The notes under the pieces: model-generated
The model's database searches: none
Told to the model about the DNA's origin: nothing
The model's input: the letters and a program-made list of their open reading frames with translations, nothing else
In this document: one piece after another, positions 18,462 to 28,621 of the stretch
How positions within the stretch are numbered: the stretch's first letter is position 1
How the letters are laid out: each line of letters starts with the position of its first letter
Program-made: the position numbers and the translations under genes
Assembly (NCBI GenBank): GCA_947461175.1
Contig: CANHIY010000011.1
Span: 1-40,045 of the forward strand
Source of the DNA: Bacteriovoracaceae bacterium
GTDB taxonomy: Bacteria; Bdellovibrionota; Bacteriovoracia; Bacteriovoracales; Bacteriovoracaceae
Length of the DNA stretch: 40,045 nt
Direction: 5' to 3'

Positions 18462-19802
18462 TTATACGATTTCAAAATAACGTTTATATTCCCAATCAGT
18501 GACGGCTTTTGCATAGTGCCTGCACTCAATTTCCCGAGTTCCAGCAAAATGAGCAACAAACTGATCCCCAAATAGTTCCTTTGCCACAGTTGAATTCTTA
18601 AAGACCTGAGTGGCATCCCATAAACTCCGGTGAAGCACGCCATGACTTTTGTCCAGATAACCATTTCCTTTAGTCATGGATGGAAGTTTTAATTTGTGTC
18701 CAATACCGTAAAGACCAGACGCCAGTGAAGCAGCATGGGCAAGATATGGGTTGGCATCAGAACCCACCACTCTTAACTCTATACGAGTTGATTTTGAACT
18801 TCCCGGGAGGGCCCTTACACTGGTGGTACGGTTATCTATTCCCCAGGTCATAGTCGTAGGGGCCCATGCTCCTTCAACAAGTCTTTTAAATGAATTAATG
18901 GTCGGAGCATACATAGGAAGAACATGTGGCATACAATAAAGAAGACCAGCTAGATAATTCTCCATAAGCTCACTCATCGTTGTGGGAGAATTTCCGTCAA
19001 AGAAAAGATTATTTTTCCCATCTGATAGGCTCTGATGTAAGTGGCCTGAGCATCCAGGTAGCTTTTCAGAAATTTTTGCCATAAACGTAGGCATAATCCC
19101 ATATTTCACTCCGATTTCCTTAACTCCAGACTTAAAAAGAACCGCCCTATCTGCCGATTCCAAGACGTCTCCGTAGAGGATCGCCGCTTCCAAAACTCCA
19201 GGACCAGTTTCCGTATGAAGCCCTTCAATAGGAACATTAAATTTCATCATAAGATCATAAATATCGTTGAAAAAATCAGAATTATTCGCCATGCGAAGGA
19301 GGGAGTAACCAAACATCCCAGGAGTTAAATGCTCGGGAGAGCTAAAATTTCTCTCATGAAGGTCTTCTGTCGTCTCTTTAAAATTAAACCATTCAAATTC
19401 TTGTCCAAAAGAGGCCGAAAATCCCATCTCTGTGGCAGTTTGACGAACTTTTTTAAGAAGATTTCTTGGGCACACATCCAAATGAAAATCACCAAGAAAA
19501 AAAGGAACATCACCATCCCAAGGAACTTTCCTGAAAGTCCTTAAATCTAGGTGTGCAAGTGCATCCGGATACCCTGTATGCCAGCCAGTAAAATCCATAT
19601 TTTCATAGGCAAGGTCATTGATATCCCAGCCAAAAATAACATCACAAAAACCAAAACCACCCTCAACGGCAGAAAAAAACTTATCCTTATGGATGTATTT
19701 CCCTCTTAAAACTCCATCTATATCAGTGACGGCCACCTTTACTTTTGGATTAGGAGAATTTTTAATCTCATTTAAAACCTGTTCTTTAGTTAATTGATTC
19801 AT
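18462..19802 (-). CDS. Glutamine synthetase-like ligase (PuuA/GlnA4 type gamma-glutamyl-amine synthetase)
   Basis: VAVTDIDGVLRGKYIHKDKF N-terminus, FGQEFEWFNFKET, GLHTETGPGVLEAAILYGD, GCSGHLHQSLSDGKNNLFFD, NSFKRLVEGAWAPTTMTWGIDNRTTSVRALPGSSKSTRIELRVVGSDANPYLAHAA. Confidence 0.93.
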   Translation of the reverse strand: MNQLTKEQVLNEIKNSPNPKVKVAVTDIDGVLRGKYIHKDKFFSAVEGGFGFCDVIFGWDINDLAYENMDFTGWHTGYPDALAHLDLRTFRKVPWDGDVPFFLGDFHLDVCPRNLLKKVRQTATEMGFSASFGQEFEWFNFKETTEDLHERNFSSPEHLTPGMFGYSLLRMANNSDFFNDIYDLMMKFNVPIEGLHTETGPGVLEAAILYGDVLESADRAVLFKSGVKEIGVKYGIMPTFMAKISEKLPGCSGHLHQSLSDGKNNLFFDGNSPTTMSELMENYLAGLLYCMPHVLPMYAPTINSFKRLVEGAWAPTTMTWGIDNRTTSVRALPGSSKSTRIELRVVGSDANPYLAHAASLASGLYGIGHKLKLPSMTKGNGYLDKSHGVLHRSLWDATQVFKNSTVAKELFGDQFVAHFAGTREIECRHYAKAVTDWEYKRYFEIV

Positions 19803-20101
19803 TTATTTTTTCCTTTCATACGATTTGGAGAAGGTCTTTATTTTCACTTGAAATAAAAACGATCAAATGGCACTCTGAAAGACCGTGGCATTTTATTGGC
19901 AGAGTGATTTAGTTTAAAAAAATTATGAAGAGATACAATATAGAGAGACAGGGACCGAGAGTTCACTCAAGTCCTTTTTCAGAATGATCGTGCATAGAGA
20001 TTCCTGAAATGAATTAAGAATTTGTAGAATAATCTTATCCACGAGGAAAAAGAGTTGCAATAAATTATTCCCCACTACAATCTAATTTGTTATTTCAAAT
20101 G

Positions 20102-21844
20102 TTAGTGACTGATTTCTTCAGAAAATATTTTTTCAGTAATTTTCCAGAATTTATCCTGCTTCCTCGCCATAACAAAAGAGGGCATTCGTAAATATTTTCT
20201 CATTTTTATGACATCCTGTGGGGTCTTAACTGCAGGTTGTAACTCTGGTCTCTTGAGATGGGACCTGAGAAAATTGATATTAAATTTTTTAATTGCAGTA
20301 GAACTATTAAAAAAATGTGCCTCACTTAAATACTGAGAGTCATTATCATAATAACGGATCTCTAAATAAGGCAAAGAATTCTTATCCATTTTTTCAGTTA
20401 AAGAAACTTCCACCGGGATAAGCACGTGGGCATTTTTTGAAAGTTTTGCCTGTTTTAATTTGGAATCAGCATCTATAAGAACTTCAGAGCACTTTTCACA
20501 TTGTCGTGCCGTCACATCGTTCTCACTCTGGCACCTATGACAAATTTTAAATCTAAACCGGTAACCACAGGGTGTTATTTTTAAGGAAACTGGATCCTGG
20601 GTTGCTCCCCTACATTTTCTTCCAAAATGCTCCATCACCTCTCCCTCAAAATCCACAATCCCCCAAAAATCGTTATGGAGACCACATTTCGGGCATGGTA
20701 TTGAAACAGGAACAGATTCTTTTTGATTTTTTTTATCACTGATTTCCGGTGAATAAATATCATGCCCCATTCCGGTATAATCCAAAATGAAACAATCAGT
20801 TTTACCCGCATCAAGTCTTAGACCTCTTCCAACAATTTGCTGATAGAGGCTATTAGATTCTGTGGGACGAAGGATGGCAATAACATCCACATGAGGGGCA
20901 TCAAATCCAGTGGTAAGAACAGAAACATTCACTAGATATTTAAACTTTTTATTTTTAAAATCTTGAATGATCTGATCTCTCTCCTCCAAATCCGTATCAC
21001 CTAAAACAAGTCTTGTCTCTTCCTTGGGTAAATAGGTCACTATTTCCTCAGCATGCTTAACCGTGGCACTAAAAATCATTACCCCTTGTCGGTTAAATTT
21101 TTCGGTAATATCCACAATATTTTTTACAATCAAAGGGGTGAGGCGCTTTTGATTTTTTAGTATTTCCTCCACCTCAGAGAGTGAGTACATCCTGTTTTTA
21201 TCAGATAGTTCAGAAAAGTCATAACAAGTGACAGGGATATCCACCTTTACTGGAAGGGTGAGAAACTTATTCTTGATCATATAGCTCACAGGAAGATCAT
21301 AAACACAGGTTTTAAAAAACCTCTCTTGTTCTGTTTTTATTTCACCCCTATGAGAATATTCATAAATCCATCCTAGACCCAGGCGATAGGGGGTGGCAGT
21401 TAAACCAAGGATACAGATTTGTGGGTTAAGCTCCTTTAGTCTTTGAATTACTTCCTGGTATTGGGTTTCACCTTCATCAGAAACCCGATGACACTCATCG
21501 ATGATCAGGAGTGAGAACTCTTTAAAAAAATCTTGGGGAGCACGGGCAACGGATTGAATGCTTCCAAAAATCGCCTTATCACTCCACTCCTTTTTTCCAA
21601 GGCCAGCAGAAAAAATCCCAGCAGAGAGGTTGTAACTAATATATTTTTTATAGTTTTGTTCGACGAGCTCTTTAACATGGGCCAGGATGAGAACCCTTCC
21701 CTTCGCAATCCGGGTTAGTTCAGCGATGACCAGACTTTTTCCAGCCCCGGTGGGTAAAACAATGACCGCTGGATCGCGTTTTTTTCTAAAATAGGAAAGA
21801 GCGTTTTCTACTGCTTCTTTTTGGTAAGGTCTTAATTGATACAT
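20102..21844 (-). CDS. radD: DEAD/DEAH-box helicase RadD (YejH)
   Basis: [113 protein letters not shown]. The zinc-finger region and C-terminus also follow E. coli RadD. Confidence 0.95.
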   Translation of the reverse strand: MYQLRPYQKEAVENALSYFRKKRDPAVIVLPTGAGKSLVIAELTRIAKGRVLILAHVKELVEQNYKKYISYNLSAGIFSAGLGKKEWSDKAIFGSIQSVARAPQDFFKEFSLLIIDECHRVSDEGETQYQEVIQRLKELNPQICILGLTATPYRLGLGWIYEYSHRGEIKTEQERFFKTCVYDLPVSYMIKNKFLTLPVKVDIPVTCYDFSELSDKNRMYSLSEVEEILKNQKRLTPLIVKNIVDITEKFNRQGVMIFSATVKHAEEIVTYLPKEETRLVLGDTDLEERDQIIQDFKNKKFKYLVNVSVLTTGFDAPHVDVIAILRPTESNSLYQQIVGRGLRLDAGKTDCFILDYTGMGHDIYSPEISDKKNQKESVPVSIPCPKCGLHNDFWGIVDFEGEVMEHFGRKCRGATQDPVSLKITPCGYRFRFKICHRCQSENDVTARQCEKCSEVLIDADSKLKQAKLSKNAHVLIPVEVSLTEKMDKNSLPYLEIRYYDNDSQYLSEAHFFNSSTAIKKFNINFLRSHLKRPELQPAVKTPQDVIKMRKYLRMPSFVMARKQDKFWKITEKIFSEEISH

Positions 21845-21949
21845 TCTTTTATAGATTAGGGAAAAATATTAAGGATGTACATAACTCATTAATACGGGAA
21901 ACCGCAGGAACTCCTCTTTTGAAGAAGTAGAATCATCATGGAATTTTTA

Positions 21950-22000
21950 CAATAAAGCACCTCCTCACTCAAATTAAGGCTATAAGAGGGTGCTTTATTG
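21950..22000. terminator. Bidirectional terminator-like hairpin
   Basis: CAATAAAGCACC (21950-21961) pairs perfectly with GGTGCTTTATTG (21989-22000); GC core flanked by A-rich and T-rich arms. Confidence 0.6.
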
Positions 22001-22035
22001 GTTTCAAGATTCATTCCTTAAAAGGGGGGAAAGTC

Positions 22036-22602
22036 ATGCAAAAATCCATTTTTACAAAAACTTCTAAAATAACCTTTACACTCTTGTCTTTCGGTATGTT
22101 TTTACTTAGTTCTACCACCTATGGGGCAACGACCTGCGGCACCGAGGGGACGATCGAAGAGAGGATTCAAGATTGTGAATTAAAAAATCCAGCACTCAAA
22201 GGAAACCATTCCTTTGTACTGGTTTCTAAACTAGAGAATATTAACGGAGCAGAAAGAGAAATTTATCAGGATTCTAAAACAGGGATCCTCTGGTCAGACC
22301 GCTTAGCTTCAGAGTTCGTATTCAGTTCAGCCCTCATAGCTTGCGCAAGTCCACAAAACACTAGGACTGGTGGCATAACAGAGGTCACTTGGGAACTCCC
22401 CACCATTGAGGACTATAAGACTGCTGAAGTCAATGGTATGCGCCAGGCCCTTCCAAGAATGGATGATGTCTTTTGGACCTCATCTAGATGGGACGGTTTC
22501 TCAGGTGGAGCATTTTTCTTTATGGGAAAAATTGGAGCAGAGTCTTACGGAGGACTCTACGTCCCCCGCTCCGTAAGATGTATTGGTAAGCTAAAACCCT
22601 AA
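22036..22602 (+). CDS. Secreted protein, DUF1566/C-lectin-like
   Basis: Signal peptide FTLLSFGMFLLSSTTYGA; YQDSKTGILWSDRL...WELPTIEDYKTAEVNGMRQALPRMDDVFWTSSRW...VRCIG has the DUF1566 pattern. Confidence 0.65.
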   Translation: MQKSIFTKTSKITFTLLSFGMFLLSSTTYGATTCGTEGTIEERIQDCELKNPALKGNHSFVLVSKLENINGAEREIYQDSKTGILWSDRLASEFVFSSALIACASPQNTRTGGITEVTWELPTIEDYKTAEVNGMRQALPRMDDVFWTSSRWDGFSGGAFFFMGKIGAESYGGLYVPRSVRCIGKLKP

Positions 22603-22630
22603 CTTAACAGATTATATCAAATGCCTTAAT

Positions 22631-23050
22631 TCACTTTCTTTTAGAGATGTGAATTAAGGCATCATCAATTTCTTTTGGATTTGCACCAGACTCTGCAATG
22701 TTTCCAAGAGAAAGTATTCCTACTAATCTTTTTTGTCGGTTTAATACAGGCAACCTTCTTACTTGATTAGCACCTAAATTTTTGGCAATCTCATTTAAAT
22801 CCTGATCCTCATAGCAATAAAGCACTTTTTTAGTCATAACTTCTCCTACGTATGACCTATTGGGATCTTTACCCTCGGATACAGCCCGAACCGCAATGTC
22901 CCTGTCAGTAATCATGCCAACAAGACGATCCTTATCACTTACTGGAAGAATACCAAAATCCCCCTCTTTCATTAACTTTGCCGCCTCTGTAAGAGACATG
23001 GTGGGACTACCTAGTTTAACATTTTTAGTCATACATTCTTTCACTATCAT
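22631..23050 (-). CDS. CBS-domain pair protein
   Basis: Two CBS motifs: MTKNVKLGSPTMSLTEAAKLMKEGDFGILPVSDKDRLVGMITDRDIAVRAV and QDLNEIAKNLGANQVRRLPVLNRQKRLVGILSLGNIAE. Confidence 0.93.
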   Translation of the reverse strand: MIVKECMTKNVKLGSPTMSLTEAAKLMKEGDFGILPVSDKDRLVGMITDRDIAVRAVSEGKDPNRSYVGEVMTKKVLYCYEDQDLNEIAKNLGANQVRRLPVLNRQKRLVGILSLGNIAESGANPKEIDDALIHISKRK

Positions 23051-23242
23051 AAAAACTCCTTTGTTTCAGATTTCAGTGTTCACACTCTCAATCAAATTTT
23101 TAAAAATTAACAAACAAAAGAAACGTTGTTTTTAGCTTAAGATAAACGCATCCACTTCAGGATAAATAAAGTTTTCAGAAATCCCCTACCTCATTAGGAT
23201 CTTTTTAAGAGCATAGAAACAAATTCATACCAGGAGGTATCT

Positions 23243-23725
23243 ATGGCATTTTGGAACAGAGACTTTTTACCTACATTCTCTTCTAATCCCCTTTGGGCCG
23301 AAAGGGCACTGTCTCCTTTGTCAGACATGGAAGATATGTTCGACAGGTTTCGAAGAGAGTTCTATTCACCAGATGTCTTTAAAACAGTTGAGGGGTTTTC
23401 GCCCAGAATCGAGGTAAAAGAAACAGATAAAAATATTCATATCCTGGCCGAAATCCCTGGTATGAAAGAAAAAGACATCAATGTCACTCTACGTGAAAAT
23501 AATCTCATCATTGAAGGTGAGAAAAAAAGTGAGTGGAAAAAAGAGAACAAAGGATATTACCGATCAGAACTTAATTATGGAAGTTTTTATCGGTCAATTC
23601 CGTTAAATACAGAAGTTGATGCCGATAAGGTCGAAGCCGTTTACAAGAATGGAATCCTGGAAGTTACGTTAAATAAAATGGAAGAAAGTAAATTATCAGC
23701 AAAAAGAATTGAGATAAAGCACTAG
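23243..23725 (+). CDS. Hsp20/alpha-crystallin small heat shock protein (cytosolic type)
   Basis: KNIHILAEIPGMKEKDINVTLRENNLIIEGEKKSEWKKENKGYYRSELNYGSFYRSIPLNTEVDADKVEAVYKNGILEVTLNK; strong Shine-Dalgarno aggaggt before the ATG. Confidence 0.95.
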   Translation: MAFWNRDFLPTFSSNPLWAERALSPLSDMEDMFDRFRREFYSPDVFKTVEGFSPRIEVKETDKNIHILAEIPGMKEKDINVTLRENNLIIEGEKKSEWKKENKGYYRSELNYGSFYRSIPLNTEVDADKVEAVYKNGILEVTLNKMEESKLSAKRIEIKH

Positions 23726-23760
23726 TTTTTAATCCCAATTAAATTTCAAAAAAAAGCTTG

Positions 23761-23800
23761 AAACCTACTCACAAAGAGAAAAATTCTTGTGAGTAGGTTT
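23761..23800. terminator. Bidirectional terminator between convergent genes
   Basis: AAACCTACTCACAA (23761-23774) pairs perfectly with TTGTGAGTAGGTTT (23787-23800); sits between the Hsp20 stop and the PAS kinase stop; poly-A/poly-T flanks. Confidence 0.8.
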
Positions 23801-23805
23801 AAAAA

Positions 23806-26247
23806 TCATTGCGGATTAATACCTAAAAAGTCAGGGATTAGTCTTGGTAATGTAAAGTGAAAATGAGAACCTTCTCCCTTGTTTGAGATAACCCAAATCC
23901 TTCCACCATGAGACTCAACGATATTTTTCGCAATAGAAAGACCGAGACCTGTTCCTAGAGTCGATGTTTCTTTTGCCTGCCAGAAGGATTCAAAAATCTT
24001 TTTAGCCTCAGAAGAATCAATCCCAGGACCCGTATCACTTACAACAAATTCAACTTGATCCTTCAAAATTTTCACAGAAAGAGTGAGGATTCCACCAATA
24101 GGAGTGAATTTTAGGGCGTTTCCCAAAAGATTCCATAGGACCTGAAGAACTCTGTCTTTATCACAATAAATTTCAATATCATCTGAAGGTAAGTGAGAAT
24201 GTACCGTTATTTTTTTTTCTTGTGCAAGGTCATTAATACTTTCCACTGATTGTGAAACCAATTCCAGAAGACTTGATTTATTTTTTCTCACTGAAAAATT
24301 ACCAGACTCCATTTTGCCAAAATCAAGAAGATCATCTATGAGCCCTTTCATTTGCTGAGAGGCCCTGTTAATTCTATTTAATTGAGTTTCAAGATGTGAA
24401 GATTCAGAACGATTTTTTGATATTAAAGATAAAGAAAGGTCAATAACGGTCAAGGGATTTTTTAAATCATGGGAGACAATAGAGAGAATCCTCTCCCTAC
24501 CCTTGATCGCCCTTAAAGATTTGAGATAGAGTTTTGCATTTTGAATCGCATAAGCAAACCTTTCAACAAGAATCTTCATAAAATTTGAATTTTTCTGGGA
24601 AAAAACTCTTGTCCCAAGACTTCCCAGTACCAAGACTCCTATCTTTTCTAAATTAAGAGATATCGGTAAAATCAAAAGTGAGGAAAATACTGAGGAGTTC
24701 AGCATAAATAAATCTGACTCACGAGGCGTCTCGTTTTCTTTATTCCAAATAAATGAGCTATCCCTATTCCATTTATTTTCCGGAATTTTTTTTAAGATTT
24801 CAATTAATTCCATGTGAGATTGTCCGTAGGAAAAATGGGAATAATCTAATTTTATATCAAGATCATCATGAAGGCTTATGAGAGCGGAATCTGCTAAATC
24901 TGGGACTAAAAGTTTCAACATAATTTGAATTCTTTCATCGAGACCAAGTGTTTCTGAAAGTAAACTTGCAGTTTTTAAAAGAAATGCCTGTTGATCCTGA
25001 AGGATTTTTCTTTCTGTGATGTCTCGAATAAAGGCAGTAACCTTTAAACCTTCATTTGTTTGAACAGGACTTAAAGCAATGTCAACAGGGAACTCTGACC
25101 CGTCTTTTTTTCTTGCAAAAAGATTTTTATTTACACCCATCCCACGGGATTGAGGATTTCTCATAAAATCATTTACATGATTAATATGGCGGTTTCTAAA
25201 TCGTTGGGGCATGAGAATTTCGACGGGTTGACCAATAAGTTCCTCACCGGAATAACCAAACTTTGCCATAAGCTGTTTATTTACGCGGATGATTGTTCCC
25301 TTAGTATCACAAGTCACAATTGAGTCATAAGCATTTTCAATAATTGTTCGATACTGATTTTCTGATTCTAAAAGCTTACTTTGAATTATTTTTTGTTCTG
25401 TAATATCTTCCTGAACTGCGAGAAAGACCTTTCCAAATTTTGGGTGAAAGTAAATAGTGGCGTTGGCACGACACCAAAAAACGGTACCATCTTTTTTTAT
25501 ATTTTTAACTTCATATGTAACTTCACCTTTCTCATCAATACTAGTTAGAATTTTTTCTGCTCTATTATCTCCGGTATGGTAGCGGTCATCATAATTTAGT
25601 ATCGCAACACTGTTTCCTTCAAGCTCACCTTCATCATAGCCAAACATTTTAGCAAATCTTGGGTTAGCAAAGAGGATTCTACCGGTTACTGGCTCAACCA
25701 AACAAATTCCTTCCGTAGCATGTTTTATGATGGTGTTTTGCAGGTCAAGTTCTTTGGTTCTCTCTTGAACCCGGTACTCAAGTTCAAAATTTAATTTCTG
25801 AAGCCTCTCCCTCCAGGATTCTTGAAGCTTAATCCTCTCCTCTTCATTTTTTTTTCTTTCAGTTATATCTTCCGTAAAAATGATGATGCCTCCAACTTTT
25901 CCGTCATCCTTGTGCCAAGGGTGTATTTCCCAACGTGTCCACTGAACCTCTCCATTAAGTCTTACAAAAGGTTCCTCTGACACTTTAAGAACTTTGCCCA
26001 ACAAACCCTCCTTATGGGCACGTTTCCAATTTTCTGGGATTTCTGGAAAGACCTCATAATGAGACCTGTGAAGCAACTTAACCCCTTGCAGTTTATAATC
26101 CTCAATCCAGCGTTTACTGGCCCAGATGTACCTCATGTTGTGGTCGAACATGGCCATGGCACCGGGTGCGTGATCAATAAGAAGCTTAAGTTGCTCCTTA
26201 AGTCCTTTTTTGTGGGAGTGACTCATTCCGAATTCTTCCATAAACAT
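23806..26247 (-). CDS. Multi-PAS sensor histidine kinase (PAS repeats, GAF-like region, HisKA, HATPase)
   Basis: Repeated PAS/PAC motifs (DITERKKNEEE, EDITEQKIIQSKL, RDITERKILQDQQ); H-box IVSHDLKNPLTVID; DTGPGIDSSEAKKIFESFWQ; GTGLGLSIAKNIVESHGGRIW. Confidence 0.95.
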   Translation of the reverse strand: MFMEEFGMSHSHKKGLKEQLKLLIDHAPGAMAMFDHNMRYIWASKRWIEDYKLQGVKLLHRSHYEVFPEIPENWKRAHKEGLLGKVLKVSEEPFVRLNGEVQWTRWEIHPWHKDDGKVGGIIIFTEDITERKKNEEERIKLQESWRERLQKLNFELEYRVQERTKELDLQNTIIKHATEGICLVEPVTGRILFANPRFAKMFGYDEGELEGNSVAILNYDDRYHTGDNRAEKILTSIDEKGEVTYEVKNIKKDGTVFWCRANATIYFHPKFGKVFLAVQEDITEQKIIQSKLLESENQYRTIIENAYDSIVTCDTKGTIIRVNKQLMAKFGYSGEELIGQPVEILMPQRFRNRHINHVNDFMRNPQSRGMGVNKNLFARKKDGSEFPVDIALSPVQTNEGLKVTAFIRDITERKILQDQQAFLLKTASLLSETLGLDERIQIMLKLLVPDLADSALISLHDDLDIKLDYSHFSYGQSHMELIEILKKIPENKWNRDSSFIWNKENETPRESDLFMLNSSVFSSLLILPISLNLEKIGVLVLGSLGTRVFSQKNSNFMKILVERFAYAIQNAKLYLKSLRAIKGRERILSIVSHDLKNPLTVIDLSLSLISKNRSESSHLETQLNRINRASQQMKGLIDDLLDFGKMESGNFSVRKNKSSLLELVSQSVESINDLAQEKKITVHSHLPSDDIEIYCDKDRVLQVLWNLLGNALKFTPIGGILTLSVKILKDQVEFVVSDTGPGIDSSEAKKIFESFWQAKETSTLGTGLGLSIAKNIVESHGGRIWVISNKGEGSHFHFTLPRLIPDFLGINPQ

Positions 26248-26389
26248 CTATTTTTAGAATTGATTGGGCAAAAAGTTTAGAGAACAACTCTGGAAGAATA
26301 AGTCTTAATTGGACTTTATAAAGCTAAAGACTCTCTAAATAAAATTTTTGATAGAAATGATTTAATAAATTTATGAGAGATTAAAAAAC

Positions 26390-26428
26390 ATTCACACTGA
26401 CGCTCTGGAATGAGGTGTCAGTGTGAAT
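26390..26428 (-). terminator. Rho-independent terminator for the 26441-28024 gene
   Basis: ATTCACACTGAC (26390-26401) pairs perfectly with GTCAGTGTGAAT (26417-26428); followed on the minus strand by GTTTTTTAATC. Confidence 0.8.
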
Positions 26429-26440
26429 AGGAAATGCTGA

Positions 26441-28024
26441 TTAAAATTGTGAAGGAGTAAAAGTCTTCGATTTTTTGGGTGAGCGGACCTCTTTTACTTT
26501 ACAAGCAAAGGCATCCATTGAAAGAAGTGCTTTAAGATATTTACGAACTTCAGGATCAAAGGCTTCAATCACTTCATCTACTTCGGTTTTAACTACTGGA
26601 GTAAATGAGATCTTTGCCATTTTAAGTTCATTAAAAATCTTCTCATCCCAGATTCTTTTATTTTTTACTGGATCAAGATAGAATTGTGTCAATAGCTCAA
26701 CTTTAGGAGCTTTTTCTTGACTCAAATTTAGTAGCTTTGTTTGAGTGGACTTTAATTTTTTCACAAGATTGGACATCTTCTGATAATTAAGTGAAATCGT
26801 GTTGTTTATCTGCATCATCTCAGATGCGATACCAGAGGCAAATGACTGTGCTCTTTGAACATTTTGTTCATTATCTTTAATTTGATTGTAACGCTCCTCG
26901 AGCTCCTCAAATTCTGATTTCAGGTTATTCGTTTCTGACTGAATCTTCTTTATCTCAGTTTGATATGACGACATGAGATTAGTATTTAAACTGATAAATT
27001 TTTCTAAATGATCACTATATCTTTTAATTTCAGTTTCATACTCTGATGGTTTTGCGTAAGGATTTGGTCCATAGTCACCATTTTTATTACCCTCGTAGAC
27101 AAAAAGTGGCGACGACTGAAACTTTTTTTCAAAGGCGGAATAACTAGTTAACACTTCCGGAATATTATTTTCAATACCACAATTGCCTTTATTAACAGTT
27201 AAGTATTGATAAAGGTATTTTTTTATAAAATCACCCCTTTTTAGGGCAAGGTCCACTGTCTTATCGCGGTATAAATTCCTGGTGGATATAATTTCTAATT
27301 GTGGCAATTCATCCCCAGATTGTAAGACTTCACATATTTGATCTCCAAAACTATTTATTGAAGTAAGGTCTGTGGGTGTCACGTTTTTGTTATGACAAAA
27401 AACATTTTTATTTTCAATATTCCCTCCCAGGATGGAAAGAGCCTGTTCCTCAGATAAGCCTTCAGACGTAAAGTAAGCGCAGTCATCCACAAAATTTTTC
27501 ATCACATCCACCGTTTTACAAAACTTACAATCAGTGGGGTCTTTTATATCAACCACCGGTGGGGCCTTCATATCAAGCTTACAAATTTTACCTTCATTAT
27601 TTTCAACAGAAATCTCAAGGGGAAAAATAAGGTCGTATTTTGGAAGATTAGATTGACTCACTTTCTCTTTTAGATTCTCTAGTACAAAATCCCTTAGTTC
27701 TGCGTCTGAGAGGTTGGTAATTTCCTGATCTACCTGAGCACTTACAGATATTGAGTCCGTAGTTAAAAATTTCTTCTTTCGCTTAAGAAAAACTCTTAAG
27801 GCCTCACCCAAGGCACCATCTTTGAGCATTTTTTTAATAAGGCCCTTCTTATACCTTGAAGCCTCCTTAAGACACTGCTTCATCATAGCGTTTTGACTAA
27901 TCTCACTTTTGTAGGATTCACCTTTACAAACATCCAAGGAAATTTCCGTGTCTGGATAAGTTTGCCCCCATACCAATGAGGTTGAGAGTGTTGTCGCTAA
28001 AATCAATGAAAGAGGTAATTTCAT
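26441..28024 (-). CDS. Secreted coiled-coil protein of unknown function with degenerate OmpA-like segment
   Basis: Signal peptide MKLPLSLILATTLSTSLVWG; heptad-rich IKKIQSETNNLKSEFEELEERYNQIKDNEQN; the RNLYRDKTVDLALKRGDFIKKYLYQYL segment resembles OmpA-type helices. Confidence 0.6.
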   Translation of the reverse strand: MKLPLSLILATTLSTSLVWGQTYPDTEISLDVCKGESYKSEISQNAMMKQCLKEASRYKKGLIKKMLKDGALGEALRVFLKRKKKFLTTDSISVSAQVDQEITNLSDAELRDFVLENLKEKVSQSNLPKYDLIFPLEISVENNEGKICKLDMKAPPVVDIKDPTDCKFCKTVDVMKNFVDDCAYFTSEGLSEEQALSILGGNIENKNVFCHNKNVTPTDLTSINSFGDQICEVLQSGDELPQLEIISTRNLYRDKTVDLALKRGDFIKKYLYQYLTVNKGNCGIENNIPEVLTSYSAFEKKFQSSPLFVYEGNKNGDYGPNPYAKPSEYETEIKRYSDHLEKFISLNTNLMSSYQTEIKKIQSETNNLKSEFEELEERYNQIKDNEQNVQRAQSFASGIASEMMQINNTISLNYQKMSNLVKKLKSTQTKLLNLSQEKAPKVELLTQFYLDPVKNKRIWDEKIFNELKMAKISFTPVVKTEVDEVIEAFDPEVRKYLKALLSMDAFACKVKEVRSPKKSKTFTPSQF

Positions 28025-28152
28025 AGAAACCTGCCCATTAAGTTTTTAAATTTTAATGCCTAGAAACCTTTTCTTTTAAATTTATTCTATTTTTGGATTC
28101 AATAGTTGAAGCAATGAAAAAAATACAGGGGACTGTCTAAAGTACACTTTAC

Positions 28153-28617
28153 TCATAATTTCATACTGTTAAGTATTTTATTAATCGCATTGGTAAATCT
28201 CTCTGCATCCTTAGGACCAAAACTCTCCGGCCCCCCAGTAATGACACCATTGTCCCGAAGTTCCTTCATAAAGTCCCGCATGGATAATCTTTCTCTTACA
28301 TTATCTTCTGTATAAATTTCTCCGCGGACATTTAATCCAATGGCCTTTTTCTCCACAATAAAGGCCGCAAGTGGAAGATCGGCCGTAATGACAATATCGT
28401 TTTCCTTAACTTGCTCCACGATATAATTGTCGGCCACATCTGCACCTAATTTAACTGTCACTTGCCGAATGAGAGGACTTGGTGGAATAAACATTGATTT
28501 ATTTGCGACCAGAACAACATGAAGTTGTAGACGGTGGGAGATCTTATAGATGATCTCTTTCACTAATTTAGGGCAAGCGTCGGCATCAATCCAGATAGTA
28601 GGTTTTTGATTATTCAT
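28153..28617 (-). CDS. DUF188 (YaiI/YqxD) family protein
   Basis: PTIWIDADACPKLVKEIIYKISHR, LVANKSM, GADVADNYIVEQVKENDIVITADLPLAAFIVEKKAIGLNVRGEIYTEDNV. Confidence 0.93.
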   Translation of the reverse strand: MNNQKPTIWIDADACPKLVKEIIYKISHRLQLHVVLVANKSMFIPPSPLIRQVTVKLGADVADNYIVEQVKENDIVITADLPLAAFIVEKKAIGLNVRGEIYTEDNVRERLSMRDFMKELRDNGVITGGPESFGPKDAERFTNAINKILNSMKL

Positions 28618-28621
28618 ATTT

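Noticed and set aside
19837-19857. AT-rich near-palindrome TTTATTTTCA-CT-TGAAATAAAA upstream of the glutamine synthetase-like gene
   Set aside because: Could be an operator, but low complexity and a 1-nt asymmetry make it too weak to claim without comparison.
19886-19901. Sigma54-like TGGCA...TTGGCA (GG-N10-GC) upstream of the glutamine synthetase-like gene
   Set aside because: The spacing fits, but it points along the plus strand while the operon is on the minus strand, no plus-strand gene follows, and the -12 element is TGGC rather than TTGC.
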